A stretch of DNA of 64,000 nucleotides from Winogradskyella eckloniae (GCF_013249045.1 NZ_JABRWP010000004.1:186001-250000), one strand, 5' to 3'; counted from the first letter of the stretch, positions 1-8,875 are shown. Translations and numbers: made by a program. The notes: generated by a model from the letters alone, not told the origin.

Positions 1-1
1 G

Positions 2-36
2 AAAAAAAGCCACTATCTAAGATAATGGCTTTTAAT
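2..36 (-). terminator. Rho-independent terminator of the cold-shock-domain gene
   Basis: GCCA and TGGC arms with partly paired inner bases around a short loop. On the minus strand the stem is followed by a run of seven T. It lies just downstream of the stop codon at 57 and suits the minus-strand cold-shock-domain gene. Confidence 0.7.
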
Positions 37-56
37 GTTATAAAATGTATTCGTTT

Positions 57-515
57 TTAAGCTTGCTTTACGCGAACAGCATTCATGCCGCGTTGTCCTT
101 TTTCGAGTTCAAAAGTAACTTTATCATTTTCTGCAATGTCATCAATGATTCCACTGACGTGAGTAAAGTGCTTTTCGTTGGTTTCCGTATCAATAATAAA
201 TCCGAATCCTTTAGAACTGTCGTAAAACGACACTTTTCCGTTTCTAATTGGGTCAAATTCTTCAACATCAGAATCATCCTTTTGAGGAATTCCTATGACA
301 ATGTTCTCTGCTTTAACCTTTACTTTCATTGAAGGATCTGGTGGTGTATCTGTAAGATTACCATTGTGATCTACATAAGCCAGAGGAATACCTCCTGACC
401 CATTTTCTTCTTTTTGAAGTTTACGCGCTTCCATTTTTTTGCGCTTGTCTTCTCGTTTTTTTAATCGTTTTTTTTCTTTTTCACTTTTACTAAAAGTTTG
501 TTGTGATTTAGCCAT
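57..515 (-). CDS. Cold-shock-domain protein with a lysine-rich N-terminal extension
   Basis: This 152-residue protein has a C-terminal cold-shock domain (about residues 92-152). It contains the RNP1-like motif KGFGFI, a divergent RNP2-like stretch (KHFTHVS) and the usual five-strand spacing, so it probably binds single-stranded RNA or DNA in the cytoplasm. The first 40 residues are very rich in Lys, Arg and Glu (KEKKRLKKREDKRKK), which would add nonspecific nucleic-acid contacts. Canonical CspA is about 70 residues; this longer form is common in Flavobacteriaceae. The gene stands alone and is followed by a terminator. The family call is safe; the RNA targets cannot be told. Confidence 0.9.
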   Translation of the reverse strand: MAKSQQTFSKSEKEKKRLKKREDKRKKMEARKLQKEENGSGGIPLAYVDHNGNLTDTPPDPSMKVKVKAENIVIGIPQKDDSDVEEFDPIRNGKVSFYDSSKGFGFIIDTETNEKHFTHVSGIIDDIAENDKVTFELEKGQRGMNAVRVKQA

Positions 516-764
516 TCGTAGTTTTAAAAATTAATATGTGTGTGCTTTTGAAAATATTGTAATGCAAACAAGTTAACTAACTTAACAATGAATAGTATTA
601 AAATCTAGTACAATAACTTAAAGTAAAGCTATATTGAGTAGTATATCTTCAATAAGACAGTAACAAAGATACAATTTCTATACCAATAATTAAAATGAAC
701 TCACTGGTAAATAAAATAATAAATGGCGATCTCTACAAATAGAAGCAGACCTCTCTCCTATTCT

Positions 765-1226
765 TTATGGTTTTACCAATTTACCTGCATAGTGTAATAC
801 AGTACCTTCTTTATTTGTAATGGTTAAAACAGCATTTCCATTTGGCTTAACTTCAATAGCAAGTTCATAGCGATCTGTTTTTATCGCTACAGAAATTTTC
901 TGGTTGTCATCATCAAAGCTATTTGTTGTTGTACTGTTAGACGCCTTAATGGTGACTATGGATTTGTCCTTAGCAAAGGAATGTAATTTTCCAGAAACTT
1001 CAGAGCCTTTAAAAACAATACTATTTTCATCAGCATTAAGCCTTTCTCTGCCTTGGTCGTTATAAATAACATGGGCCACAAATTGATAATTCTCAGATGC
1101 AACTAAAGCTTTTGAATTAAGATATATGGGTTGAAAAATTTCTTTCTGTGATTGTTTTTCTTGAGCTTTTACAACCGTACCAGCAGATAAACTAAAGGCT
1201 AAGGCGATTAAAATTAACTTTTTCAT
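765..1226 (-). CDS. Secreted DUF4251-like protein
   Basis: A 153-residue protein with a clear signal peptide (MKKLILIALAFSLSAG, ending near VKAQ). The rest is a small beta-rich domain whose C-terminal half (KPNGNAVLTITNKEG) resembles DUF4251 proteins of Bacteroidetes, which are periplasmic or surface proteins of unknown function. The start codon lies 2 bases after the stop of the met-zincin protease, so the two are probably co-transcribed and translationally coupled. The DUF4251 assignment is from memory of the family and is moderate; the export signal is clear. Confidence 0.6.
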   Translation of the reverse strand: MKKLILIALAFSLSAGTVVKAQEKQSQKEIFQPIYLNSKALVASENYQFVAHVIYNDQGRERLNADENSIVFKGSEVSGKLHSFAKDKSIVTIKASNSTTTNSFDDDNQKISVAIKTDRYELAIEVKPNGNAVLTITNKEGTVLHYAGKLVKP

Positions 1227-1228
1227 AA

Positions 1229-3697
1229 TTATTTTGGGTCTAAAATTGCATTTATACGTTCTATACCATCTTTATAGTGGTACTGTGTTTCTATATTTAT
1301 ATCTGTTCTAGATGCCGATGTTAGCATACGTTTTACAACATTTAATTCGCCTCTAACGATGGCTCTCACATCAGATTGATTGACATTATAATACTGCCTG
1401 GTTCGCTTCGGATCTAAATTTTCTGTCATTAAATTAAACATGGCATCTAAATAAACACGTTGCAAGTTACGTCTAAAAACTGAAACATTTTTACCTGCTG
1501 TTATTTCTGACCAAATACCAGCTCTTATATCTTTTAACATTTCTAAGGCCGTATAGTTATTGACATCTATTGCTTTGTGATCGATAAGACGACCTAGACG
1601 TTCAAAACTTAATAAGTTATTTAAGTGTCTTGCTTGATAGCGTCTGATGTTATCCGTATAACTCGCGTAATTAATATTATGAAGTATCTCTTTTTTTATT
1701 AAAAAAGTTGGCGTTTCAAAAGCATTACTATGTAACCATTGTATCGCTGATTTTTGATAAGCTTTTGGGACAGCCTCATAAACAACACCATTTTGAGATG
1801 GTGTTTTCGTAGATTCTACAACACCACCAACATGCGTAACAACATGACCAATATAACGACTCCAAACGCTAAGTAACTCGCCATATAATTCTTCTAAATC
1901 GTCATAGTTATTGGTTTGGTCACTAGTCCATGCAGGTAAATTTTTAGCTACTATTTTTAAGTTGTTTATGCCATATGTACTGGCTTTTATACTGTTATTA
2001 CCAATGTCTTCAGTTTGAGCTGTAGGATCAAAACGACTACTTTGTTTTCCGAATTTATAGATAGGATCACCTGCTTTTTCAGTAATCCAACGGTTTAAGA
2101 TAGCTTTTTCATCATTTGCAGATGTTGCATCATCAATATATCTGTAGCCATAATTTATGGCATAATTGTCGTAAGGTCCTAATTGTCTTATAAATCTAAT
2201 ATTTTTATCACCTGGTTGTGCAATGTAATTGTAACGTGCATAATCCATAATAGTAGCAGCAATTCCATTTTTTTGAGTGAAAGCACCATCTCTATACTGT
2301 TCTACGTCGTAGGCATAGCTAGCACTCATGTTGTGTGGTAACCCTAAGGTATGGCCAACCTCGTGAGCGATAACCATTTTCATCATTTCACCTATATCTT
2401 TATCAGAAGTATATAATGTTCTGGCAGAAGGGTTTGCCGCACCAGTTTCTAACAAATACCGATTGCGGTACGAGCGTAAATGATTGTGATACCATATAAT
2501 ATCACTTTCTATTATTTCGCCACTTCTTGGGTCTGAAACACTTGGTCCTGTTGCATTTCTTGTTGTACTAGCGACGTATCGTATTACAGAATACCTGATG
2601 TCTTCAGGACTAAAATCAGGATCTTCTTCTTTTGTTGGAGGATCTTTTGCAAGAATAGCATTTTTAAATCCGGCAGCTTCAAATGCTTTTTGCCATAATT
2701 CAATGCCTTCTTTCATATACGATCTAAATTTCAAAGGCGTAGCAGGATCCAAATAATAAACGATTGGCTTTATAGGCTCAACTAATTCGCCTCTATTATA
2801 GGCTTCAATGTCCTTAGGAATGAGTTTCCAACGTCTTATATAAGTTTTTTTATCTGCTTTTAAAGCTTCACTACTATAATCATATTTACTTAAAGTAAAC
2901 CAACCGACACGTTCATCATAAAGTCTAGGTTGCATAGGCACTTTTGGCAATAGAATCATAGATTGATTCATTTGTATGCTTATGGTTTCATCTCCAGTAT
3001 TTACAGGAGGTTTAGCGGCATTGTATGTGAAATCTTGAATCACTTCTATGTTTTCAGGAAAACTTTTTACGGAATTAATAAAGCTCCTTGTTTTATCTAA
3101 GTTTTTAACCTTGTAAGCCGATCGTAGCCTAGAAGACAAACCACTTATAGATTTTACATCGGAATTATAGAATTTTGTAACATCGATAACCACTGCAGAA
3201 GAATCTGTAGAAAATGCTGCAATATCAAAGGCATATAAAGTAGGTTCAAAATTATTGGCTTTTACCGAAATATGAATAGGTAAACTATCTGAAGCTACTG
3301 CGCTCGATGATTTTTCTTTGATTAAAATTTTATTTTTAAAGCGTTCCCAGTTTATTAATCTCGTATTGGTTTTAGTACCAGCATTGACATAGCCTCCACC
3401 TAAATTTGACGGTAATTTGGCAAATCGACTCACTAAGAGCATATCTGTATTTAAGTAGGTCATTGGAATTTCAAAATAGTACTTCTCTCCTACTAAATGC
3501 ACGTTAAACAACCCTTTGTCTGTTATAGCGTCTTTAGTTATTATCTGGTGATAAGCTTTAATTTTTCCGTTTTTCTTTTTAGGTGTTGGCTGGCTTTGTG
3601 TTGTTTTAGTCGTGCTTTTTTTCTTACGTGTAGATTGTGCTGTGGCGCAAGAAAAAACAACTAAAGCACAGAGTACTATGGTGAGGAATTTATTCAT
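1229..3697 (-). CDS. Zinc-dependent metalloprotease (DUF5118-DUF5117-met-zincin)
   Basis: A secreted 822-residue protein with an N-terminal signal peptide (MNKFLTIVLCALVVFSCATA, possibly a lipobox ending at Cys17). A basic linker follows (RKKKSTTKTTQ), then regions typical of DUF5118 and DUF5117, and a C-terminal met-zincin domain. The zinc site HEVGHTLGLPH is visible with His445, Glu446, His449 and His455, and a later methionine (ATIMDY) fits the Met-turn. These large proteases sit in the periplasm or outer surface of Bacteroidetes; substrates are unknown. It is the first gene of a two-gene unit with the DUF4251-like gene and is divergent from the DUF3817 gene. Confidence 0.9.
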   Translation of the reverse strand: MNKFLTIVLCALVVFSCATAQSTRKKKSTTKTTQSQPTPKKKNGKIKAYHQIITKDAITDKGLFNVHLVGEKYYFEIPMTYLNTDMLLVSRFAKLPSNLGGGYVNAGTKTNTRLINWERFKNKILIKEKSSSAVASDSLPIHISVKANNFEPTLYAFDIAAFSTDSSAVVIDVTKFYNSDVKSISGLSSRLRSAYKVKNLDKTRSFINSVKSFPENIEVIQDFTYNAAKPPVNTGDETISIQMNQSMILLPKVPMQPRLYDERVGWFTLSKYDYSSEALKADKKTYIRRWKLIPKDIEAYNRGELVEPIKPIVYYLDPATPLKFRSYMKEGIELWQKAFEAAGFKNAILAKDPPTKEEDPDFSPEDIRYSVIRYVASTTRNATGPSVSDPRSGEIIESDIIWYHNHLRSYRNRYLLETGAANPSARTLYTSDKDIGEMMKMVIAHEVGHTLGLPHNMSASYAYDVEQYRDGAFTQKNGIAATIMDYARYNYIAQPGDKNIRFIRQLGPYDNYAINYGYRYIDDATSANDEKAILNRWITEKAGDPIYKFGKQSSRFDPTAQTEDIGNNSIKASTYGINNLKIVAKNLPAWTSDQTNNYDDLEELYGELLSVWSRYIGHVVTHVGGVVESTKTPSQNGVVYEAVPKAYQKSAIQWLHSNAFETPTFLIKKEILHNINYASYTDNIRRYQARHLNNLLSFERLGRLIDHKAIDVNNYTALEMLKDIRAGIWSEITAGKNVSVFRRNLQRVYLDAMFNLMTENLDPKRTRQYYNVNQSDVRAIVRGELNVVKRMLTSASRTDINIETQYHYKDGIERINAILDPK

Positions 3698-3808
3698 AAA
3701 TGGATCTGTATTTTATTGAATCATTTGGCTAAAGATAATTAAAGAATTAGAGATTAAAAAAAAATCTTAAAAGCTGTTAAAATCTACGAGTATTACTTAA
3801 AACTAAAG

Positions 3809-3816
3809 TACTTTTG
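3809..3816 (+). promoter_or_regulatory. Candidate Bacteroidetes -7 element for the DUF3817-mscS unit
   Basis: TACTTTTG matches the Bacteroidetes sigma-A -7 consensus TAnnTTTG exactly and lies 17 bases before the ATG at 3833. No good TTTG -33 element was found at the usual distance, so only half of the promoter is supported. Confidence 0.4.
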
Positions 3817-3832
3817 TAGCAAATTTTTAGCC

Positions 3833-4129
3833 ATGTTAAAACTCTTACCTGTTTTTAGAATTGTAGCTTTTTTAGAGGGTTTATCCTATATATTATTATT
3901 GGGTATCGCTTGCCCTATTAAATGGTTTTTAGACGATCCGCAATATGTAAAATTATTAGGTATGCCACATGGTATATTATTTATGATTTATGTGGTTATG
4001 GCTGTATTAATTAGTTCTGATATGAAATGGTCTAGCAAAACACTTTGGATAGTGCTTATCGCTTCTGTTTTGCCTTTTGGTACATTTTATATTGAAAAAA
4101 AATATCTAAACACCACCAGACGTGCTTAA
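3833..4129 (+). CDS. DUF3817 family small membrane protein
   Basis: A 98-residue protein with three hydrophobic segments. The features that match DUF3817 are an early acidic residue in EGLSYILLL, the GMPHGILFMIY stretch in the middle, and a positively charged C-terminus. The family is widespread in bacteria, located in the inner membrane and of unknown function; members are about 90-110 residues. Its stop overlaps the GTG start of the downstream mechanosensitive channel gene, so the two are probably translated together. Confidence 0.8.
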   Translation: MLKLLPVFRIVAFLEGLSYILLLGIACPIKWFLDDPQYVKLLGMPHGILFMIYVVMAVLISSDMKWSSKTLWIVLIASVLPFGTFYIEKKYLNTTRRA

Positions 4130-5360
4130 TATTAAACATTTTCTATATGATATTTTAATAGAAAACGGACTGTCTATAGATACTGCTAGATTTATAAACA
4201 TGTTTGTTTTATTAGTTATAGTAGTAATTATAGCCTTTATCATTGATTATATTACAAAACGTTTACTTTGGCGATTTTCTGCCGCAGTAGCGACGCGCAC
4301 AAGAACAAACTTCGATAATATTTTAATAGATAACCGGTTACCTAGAAATGTAGCTCATATTATACCACTTATTATATTAATTGAATTAGTACCGCAAATT
4401 TTTTCTGATTTTGTATATGCAGAAACATTAATATTAAAGGTTTTAAAAGTCATAGGTATCATATTAACACTGAGCATTATAAGAAGTGTTTTAAGATCTA
4501 TTAAGGATTATTTAAAAACAAAATCGAGCTATAAAGACAAACCTATTGATAGTTATATACAAGTATTTATGATTTTTGCTTGGCTTATAGGTGTGTTTAC
4601 TGCTATTGCTATTTTAACAGGAATAACATTTTTAACCTTTGCAACTACTCTAGGTGCAGCGTCAGCAATCATTATATTAATATTTAAGGATACAATTCTA
4701 GGGTTTGTAGCCAGTATACAAGTATCTATAAATGATATGGTTAGGATTGGTGATTGGATTACGTTTGAAAAATATGGTGCAGATGGAGATGTTACCGAAA
4801 TTAATTTGGCAACAGTTAAGGTTCAAAATTGGGACATGACTATTACCACTATTCCGACTTATGCATTAATTTCAGATTCGTTTAAAAACTGGCGAGGCAT
4901 GAAGGATTCTGGTGGACGTAGAATCAAAAGATCTGTAATTATAAAAGTCTCCACCATAAAATTTTTGACAGCACAAGATATTGAGAAACTGAAAAAAATT
5001 CAGTTAGTTGCTAAGTATATTAATTCTAAATCTAAAGAAATAGCGGCATATAATGTGGCTCATGAAGCCGATAAATCCGTATTAATCAACGGATTAAATC
5101 TGACGAATTTTGGTGTGTTTAGAAAATACCTTCAAACTTATGTAGAAAATCATTCGGCAATAAATGAAAACATGACTTTGATGGTACGTCAATTAGAACC
5201 AACACCTCAAGGTATCCCAATGGAAATCTATTGCTTTAGCAAAGATCAACGTTGGGAAAACTATGAGTTTATTATTGGTGATATTTTTGACCATGTGTTA
5301 GCTGCAGTAAAGTATTTTGATTTAGAAATTTATGAGCTAACCTTAGGAAAATCATCTTAA
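4122..5360 (+). CDS. MscS-family mechanosensitive channel, YbdG-like
   Basis: A 412-residue inner-membrane protein with an N-terminal helix, further hydrophobic segments (about residues 15-40, 75-100, 140-165, 168-190) and a soluble MscS beta domain (VRIGDWITFEKYGADGDVTEINLATVKVQNWD). This places it in the YbdG/YnaI-like group that opens under membrane tension. It starts at GTG (4122) inside the last codons of the DUF3817 gene, an 8-base overlap that argues for translational coupling. Its TAA overlaps the convergent thioesterase stop by 4 bases, so the two coding regions share their ends. Confidence 0.88.
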   Translation: MLNIKHFLYDILIENGLSIDTARFINMFVLLVIVVIIAFIIDYITKRLLWRFSAAVATRTRTNFDNILIDNRLPRNVAHIIPLIILIELVPQIFSDFVYAETLILKVLKVIGIILTLSIIRSVLRSIKDYLKTKSSYKDKPIDSYIQVFMIFAWLIGVFTAIAILTGITFLTFATTLGAASAIIILIFKDTILGFVASIQVSINDMVRIGDWITFEKYGADGDVTEINLATVKVQNWDMTITTIPTYALISDSFKNWRGMKDSGGRRIKRSVIIKVSTIKFLTAQDIEKLKKIQLVAKYINSKSKEIAAYNVAHEADKSVLINGLNLTNFGVFRKYLQTYVENHSAINENMTLMVRQLEPTPQGIPMEIYCFSKDQRWENYEFIIGDIFDHVLAAVKYFDLEIYELTLGKSS

Positions 5361-5749
5361 TTAGTACTTAATCGGTCTTTAACAAATTCTATTTCTGTTT
5401 TACCATGAGGCTTTGGTTTACCGTCAGCACCTAAGTTTACCATTACAATATTGTCTACGGTTAAAATGGTTTCACGAGTCATTTTATTTCTGGCTTCACA
5501 TTTTAATGTTAAAGAGGTTTTACCAAACTTTACAACTTCAATACCTAGTTCTACGATATCGCCTTGTACAGCAGAACTCATAAAGTTTATTTCGGAAATA
5601 TATTTGGTTACAATTTTTGAATTTTCAAATTGTATAATCGTATAAAGCGCAGCTTCTTCATCTATCCATGCTAAAAGTTGTCCTCCAAACAGCGAACCAT
5701 TAGGGTTTAGATCTTCGGGTTTAACCCATTTTCTTGTATGAAATCTCAT
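5357..5749 (-). CDS. Acyl-CoA thioesterase, hotdog fold (YciA-like)
   Basis: A 130-residue protein with the motif region PNGSLFGGQLLAWIDEEAALY near the N-terminus, typical of YciA/BACH-type hotdog thioesterases that hydrolyse acyl-CoA esters in the cytoplasm. The acidic residues in IDEEAA are where the catalytic Asp/Glu lies in this family. The length is normal for a single hotdog domain. It is monocistronic, convergent with the MscS gene and overlaps it by 4 bases. Substrate chain length cannot be told from sequence. Confidence 0.85.
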   Translation of the reverse strand: MRFHTRKWVKPEDLNPNGSLFGGQLLAWIDEEAALYTIIQFENSKIVTKYISEINFMSSAVQGDIVELGIEVVKFGKTSLTLKCEARNKMTRETILTVDNIVMVNLGADGKPKPHGKTEIEFVKDRLSTN

Positions 5750-5948
5750 ATGTGTTATTTTATTTTTATTGTATTAATAGTATAAAGGTAAAGCTTCATT
5801 GCGTATTAATTAGGCGATGACCATAACTATTGTATATATCTAAATGTACATTGTTAATAACAGCGTTAACAAGAAAGTATTGTTGTGGTTATTACGGTAT
5901 ACTATTTACTTAATTTAGATGAGAATTAATCCTTAAAATTACTTCAAT

Positions 5949-6365
5949 ATGGCTTCTAGATTGAATAACCTACTCTCAATAAGACCACAAATATTATCCG
6001 CAAAAGTTTATGAAAGTACGAGTGCTGAAGAATCTTTTCAGAATACAACATTGCGACCTATTATTAAATTACAACATGATTTATTGGTTGCCGTTTTTAA
6101 AAATTATATAAGAAAACACAAAAATGTATTTTTTGATTTAACCTTAGAACAGCAATTAAAGTACATTTCTAACGCGATACAAAAAGATATTAAATTTAGA
6201 AACTCTTTAAAAGGCATGGTCATAGGTCAGTTTACAGTGGCAGAATACGAAATATATACAAAAAATTCATCTGCGCTAAATAAACGAATGACTAATATTA
6301 TAAAAGAACGTTTAATAGAAAGCATTCAGTTATTTAACGAAAAAGAAAGCTTACAAGAACTGTAA
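5949..6365 (+). CDS. Conserved flavobacterial protein, often labelled glyoxalase
   Basis: A 138-residue, mostly helical, cytoplasmic-looking protein with no signal peptide. The central stretch RNSLKGMVIGQFTVAEYEIY and the following KNSSALNKRMTNIIKERL are highly regular. I recognise this as a protein conserved in Flavobacteriaceae that databases sometimes name glyoxalase, but I see none of the glyoxalase I metal ligands or the vicinal-oxygen-chelate beta pattern. Function should be treated as unknown. It is convergent with the DUF2461 gene, with 4 bases between the coding ends. Confidence 0.7.
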   Translation: MASRLNNLLSIRPQILSAKVYESTSAEESFQNTTLRPIIKLQHDLLVAVFKNYIRKHKNVFFDLTLEQQLKYISNAIQKDIKFRNSLKGMVIGQFTVAEYEIYTKNSSALNKRMTNIIKERLIESIQLFNEKESLQEL

Positions 6366-6369
6366 TCGT

Positions 6370-7047
6370 TTATAATAAAGACTCGCCATTAAGATTTGTT
6401 GTAAGGACGTCGCTCATATAATCAAAAAAGGGTCTTACATGTTTAAAGGCTAGATTAACGTCTTCTAAAAAATCATTGGCAAGTACAGCTTTGTCTGTGT
6501 ATTTTTTTGTAAAAATGAATTGCTTTTTACGAATTAAATCTATGGCAGCGTGTTCTTTATTAAATCCTTTGGGTGCTGTTTTTAATTCGTCGCCTACAAA
6601 ATTTCCCCATGTTGTTTTAAAAGTTTCTTCGTTTAAAATGGCTCTTATTTCACTATCATCCATTTCAAACTCCTTTCTAATTCGCAATAAATCTTCTTTA
6701 CTTGGTTGCCAAAATCCAGTGGCTATAAAAGACTCGTTATTAGGTTGAATATGGAGATAATAGCCACCACGCAATTCAGGTTTTTTTCGAGAAAAAGCGC
6801 CACCAAAATGTGTTTTGTAAGGCGATTTATTTTTTGAAAAACGAACATCTCTATATATTCTGAAGATTTTTATATTTTCTATCTGATCGTGCGTATTCAT
6901 AACCGCACCTAACTGATTGTAAATGGTTTTCATTTGAGCCTCAAGAGCCTTAAACTCTGGTTTATTTTCATTGAACCATTCTCTATTATTGTTTGTTTCA
7001 AGTTTTTTAAAAAAGGTTAAAACGTCTTTTGGTATCGTATTATTCAT
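6370..7047 (-). CDS. DUF2461 (TIGR02453) family protein
   Basis: A 225-residue protein with the family's opening pattern FFKKLETNNNREWFNENKPEF and the core signature FRIYRDVRFSKNKSPYKTHFG, followed by GGYYLHIQPNNESFIATGFW. The family is widespread in bacteria and some eukaryotes but has no established activity. The start at 7047 (MNNTIPK) is preferred over an upstream start at 7086, because the longer version would begin inside the terminator hairpin of the neighbouring lipoprotein gene and adds a non-homologous 13-residue tail. Confidence 0.85.
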   Translation of the reverse strand: MNNTIPKDVLTFFKKLETNNNREWFNENKPEFKALEAQMKTIYNQLGAVMNTHDQIENIKIFRIYRDVRFSKNKSPYKTHFGGAFSRKKPELRGGYYLHIQPNNESFIATGFWQPSKEDLLRIRKEFEMDDSEIRAILNEETFKTTWGNFVGDELKTAPKGFNKEHAAIDLIRKKQFIFTKKYTDKAVLANDFLEDVNLAFKHVRPFFDYMSDVLTTNLNGESLL

Positions 7048-7075
7048 GGTGATGTTACTAATTTCTATAAAAATA

Positions 7076-7104
7076 TAAAAAGCCATCGTAATGATGGCTT
7101 TTTA
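7076..7104 (-). terminator. Rho-independent terminator of the small lipoprotein gene
   Basis: The arms AAAAGCCATC and GATGGCTTTT surround a GTAAT loop, with A- and T-runs on both sides, so it can act in either direction. It lies 20 bases after the stop of the 61-residue lipoprotein gene and just before the DUF2461 gene. Confidence 0.75.
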
Positions 7105-7125
7105 ATTTAGTAATTGCTACGTTTT

Positions 7126-7311
7126 TTATTTCATATCATCTACACTGTCTTCTAGATCATCAGAAATGTCGTCTGCAGTATCTTCTATGGCATCTCCTGT
7201 GTTTTCAACAGCGTCTTCAATCTTTTCTCCTGTAGTTTTTTGTTCTCTACAACTGGTAGCGATAAGGCTTATACTGAATAGAACTACAACTATATAACTT
7301 AATTTTTTCAT
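7126..7311 (-). CDS. Small acidic lipoprotein
   Basis: A 61-residue protein with a lipoprotein signal (LSYIVVVLFSISLIATSC, Cys21 in the lipobox). The mature part consists almost wholly of repeated short acidic units (EKIEDAVENTG, DAIEDTADD, ISDDLEDSVDD). The pattern resembles small entericidin- or YtxH-like envelope peptides with amphipathic helical repeats, but I recognise no named family. It is a single gene with its own terminator, next to an MscS gene. The coding call is strong because of the lipobox; the function is unknown. Confidence 0.8.
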   Translation of the reverse strand: MKKLSYIVVVLFSISLIATSCREQKTTGEKIEDAVENTGDAIEDTADDISDDLEDSVDDMK

Positions 7312-7415
7312 TGGTGTTTGCGTTTAGTGATTATTATTATAGACATGTGATTATCATATGTCTTTTCTGCTTTAAACAAGGTGTCATTAATGTTGAACTC
7401 ACCATGTCTTTTATA

Positions 7416-8318
7416 TTAATTATGTGTAAAGGCTTCCTTTAAATTAGTGGCTTTTATATCGAGGTTGTTTTCAAATTGCAAAGTTCTAATAGGAAATGGA
7501 ATATTGATGTTTGCTTTGTCATAGGCTTTCTTTATTTCAATAATGGCTTTGGTTTTTGCTCTTAATTTTTCGAGCATACTTTCTGCGTCAATCCAAAAAC
7601 GACATAGGTAGTTAATAGAACTATCACCAAATTCTGTGTAATAAAATTCTACATCATCAGATGATTTTACTTGTTCAAAATTAGTAGCAATAACCTCTTT
7701 TGTTAATTGTTCTACTTGCTCTAAATCGGATTCATAACCCACACCACATTCTATAAAAACTCTCATTTTAGTTGTTAAAGAATAGTTTTTTAAAGGGTTT
7801 TCTAGAATGGTTTTATTTGGAATAATTACCACATTATTATCGGCTTCTTTTAAAGTAAAATCTTTAAGATTAATATCCATTACCTCTCCAGAAAAACCAG
7901 TGGTTTCTACCCAATGACCAATTTGAATTTTTTTTCTAAAAGACAAGATAAGACCAGCAAAGGTATTGGCCAATGTGCCTTGTAACGCTAAACCAATAGC
8001 TAAACCTACAACACCTGCACCTGCTAATAAAGAGGTTAATGCTTTACCTAAATTTAAAACGCCTAAGGCCATAAATAATCCTAATGCAACTACGATTACT
8101 GCACTCACTCTAGATATGGCGTCTTTTATAGATTTTTGTTCGATTCTTTTATCTATTAATTTGGCAACAAGTTTACTCACGTATTTGGCAGTGAAATACG
8201 CAGCCACCATAACCAAAATAGCCAAAACTAAATTTGGGATACTTTCTATTATGGTGTTAAACCAACCAATTAATTTTTCGTATAAATTTCCTAATGCTGT
8301 ATTAAATTGTTCTTTCAT
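7416..8318 (-). CDS. mscS: Small-conductance mechanosensitive channel (MscS)
   Basis: A 300-residue protein of standard MscS length. It has three membrane segments (about residues 25-50, 65-85, 90-115), and the pore-lining third segment is visible as the Gly/Ala-rich run LLAGAGVVGLAIGLALQGTLAN. The beta domain follows (IGHWVETTGFSGEVMDI, then NKTILENPLKNYS). It releases solutes under hypo-osmotic stress. The start at 8318 (MKEQFNT) is preferred over 8375, because the extra 19 residues are not family-like. It is the second MscS-type gene within 4 kb, from a different subfamily than the one at 4122. Confidence 0.92.
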   Translation of the reverse strand: MKEQFNTALGNLYEKLIGWFNTIIESIPNLVLAILVMVAAYFTAKYVSKLVAKLIDKRIEQKSIKDAISRVSAVIVVALGLFMALGVLNLGKALTSLLAGAGVVGLAIGLALQGTLANTFAGLILSFRKKIQIGHWVETTGFSGEVMDINLKDFTLKEADNNVVIIPNKTILENPLKNYSLTTKMRVFIECGVGYESDLEQVEQLTKEVIATNFEQVKSSDDVEFYYTEFGDSSINYLCRFWIDAESMLEKLRAKTKAIIEIKKAYDKANINIPFPIRTLQFENNLDIKATNLKEAFTHN

Positions 8319-8486
8319 AATATGTTTAAAATGTATTAATGCGTTATAAAAGTTAAACGCCTCTAAAGAAAACAACGGTTTGTAATAGCTGTTTTACGCT
8401 TAACTCTTGAAGTATGATACAAATATCTTAATCATTAATTGATATGATTTGCTCTTATGAAATAAGTCTTAACTCATTACAAAAAA

Positions 8487-8509
8487 CATTAATTCATTGA
8501 AAATTAATG
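8487..8509. repeat. Inverted repeat CATTAATT / AATTAATG
   Basis: Perfect 8-base arms separated by 7 bases, in the 298-base stretch between two divergent genes (mscS on the minus strand, a small conserved gene on the plus strand). It is AT-rich, so chance is a real possibility; it could also be an operator. The rest of this intergenic stretch shows nothing I can name. Confidence 0.35.
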
Positions 8510-8616
8510 AGATTTATAAATAGTGGATAACTGTTAAATAATTGTTTTAGAATAAACTTGTGTGGTGTGAGATTTTTTCCTATTATGCACTACTTTTAAA
8601 AACATATATAATACTT

Positions 8617-8838
8617 ATGGGTAGACCAGCAACAAGACCAACAAAACTAAAAGACGGTTACTATATTGAAATTAGAAATAAAGGCTCAAGAACAGGTGTA
8701 AAATTATACAGTGGTACTAAATTACAGATGCATCGTGCAATAAAAATGTACGAACGCTCAAAAGAAGTACTTATTTTAGGTGAATCTGTTGACGGAAAAT
8801 TTGTGAACAAAGAGCCAAAACTTCACGTTGTAGGTTAA
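8617..8838 (+). CDS. Small conserved flavobacterial protein, unknown function
   Basis: A 73-residue basic protein starting MGRPATRPTKLKDGYYIEIR. No signal peptide, membrane segment or known motif is seen; the N-terminal GRPATRPTK is reminiscent of an AT-hook-like GRP but is not a proven DNA-binding motif. The start at 8617 is chosen over the longer one at 8560, because the additional 19 residues are hydrophobic and unrelated in composition. The even codon use and Lys/Arg-rich character support a real gene. Function is not recognised. Confidence 0.65.
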   Translation: MGRPATRPTKLKDGYYIEIRNKGSRTGVKLYSGTKLQMHRAIKMYERSKEVLILGESVDGKFVNKEPKLHVVG

Positions 8839-8859
8839 AATTATTTGCCCAATTTTTTT

Positions 8860-8875
8860 TGTGATTTGTGTCACA
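8860..8875. promoter_or_regulatory. CRP/FNR-family type operator, TGTGA-N6-TCACA
   Basis: The sequence TGTGATTTGTGTCACA is a perfect match to the classic CRP consensus half-sites with the proper 6-base spacer. It lies 88 bases upstream of the membrane protein gene at 8964. Which Crp/Fnr-family regulator would bind in a flavobacterium is unknown. Confidence 0.4.

Noticed and set aside
5949..6365. Glyoxalase
   Set aside because: The name is used for this family in databases, but no metal-binding His/Glu pattern or glyoxalase fold signature is visible, so only a neutral description is given.
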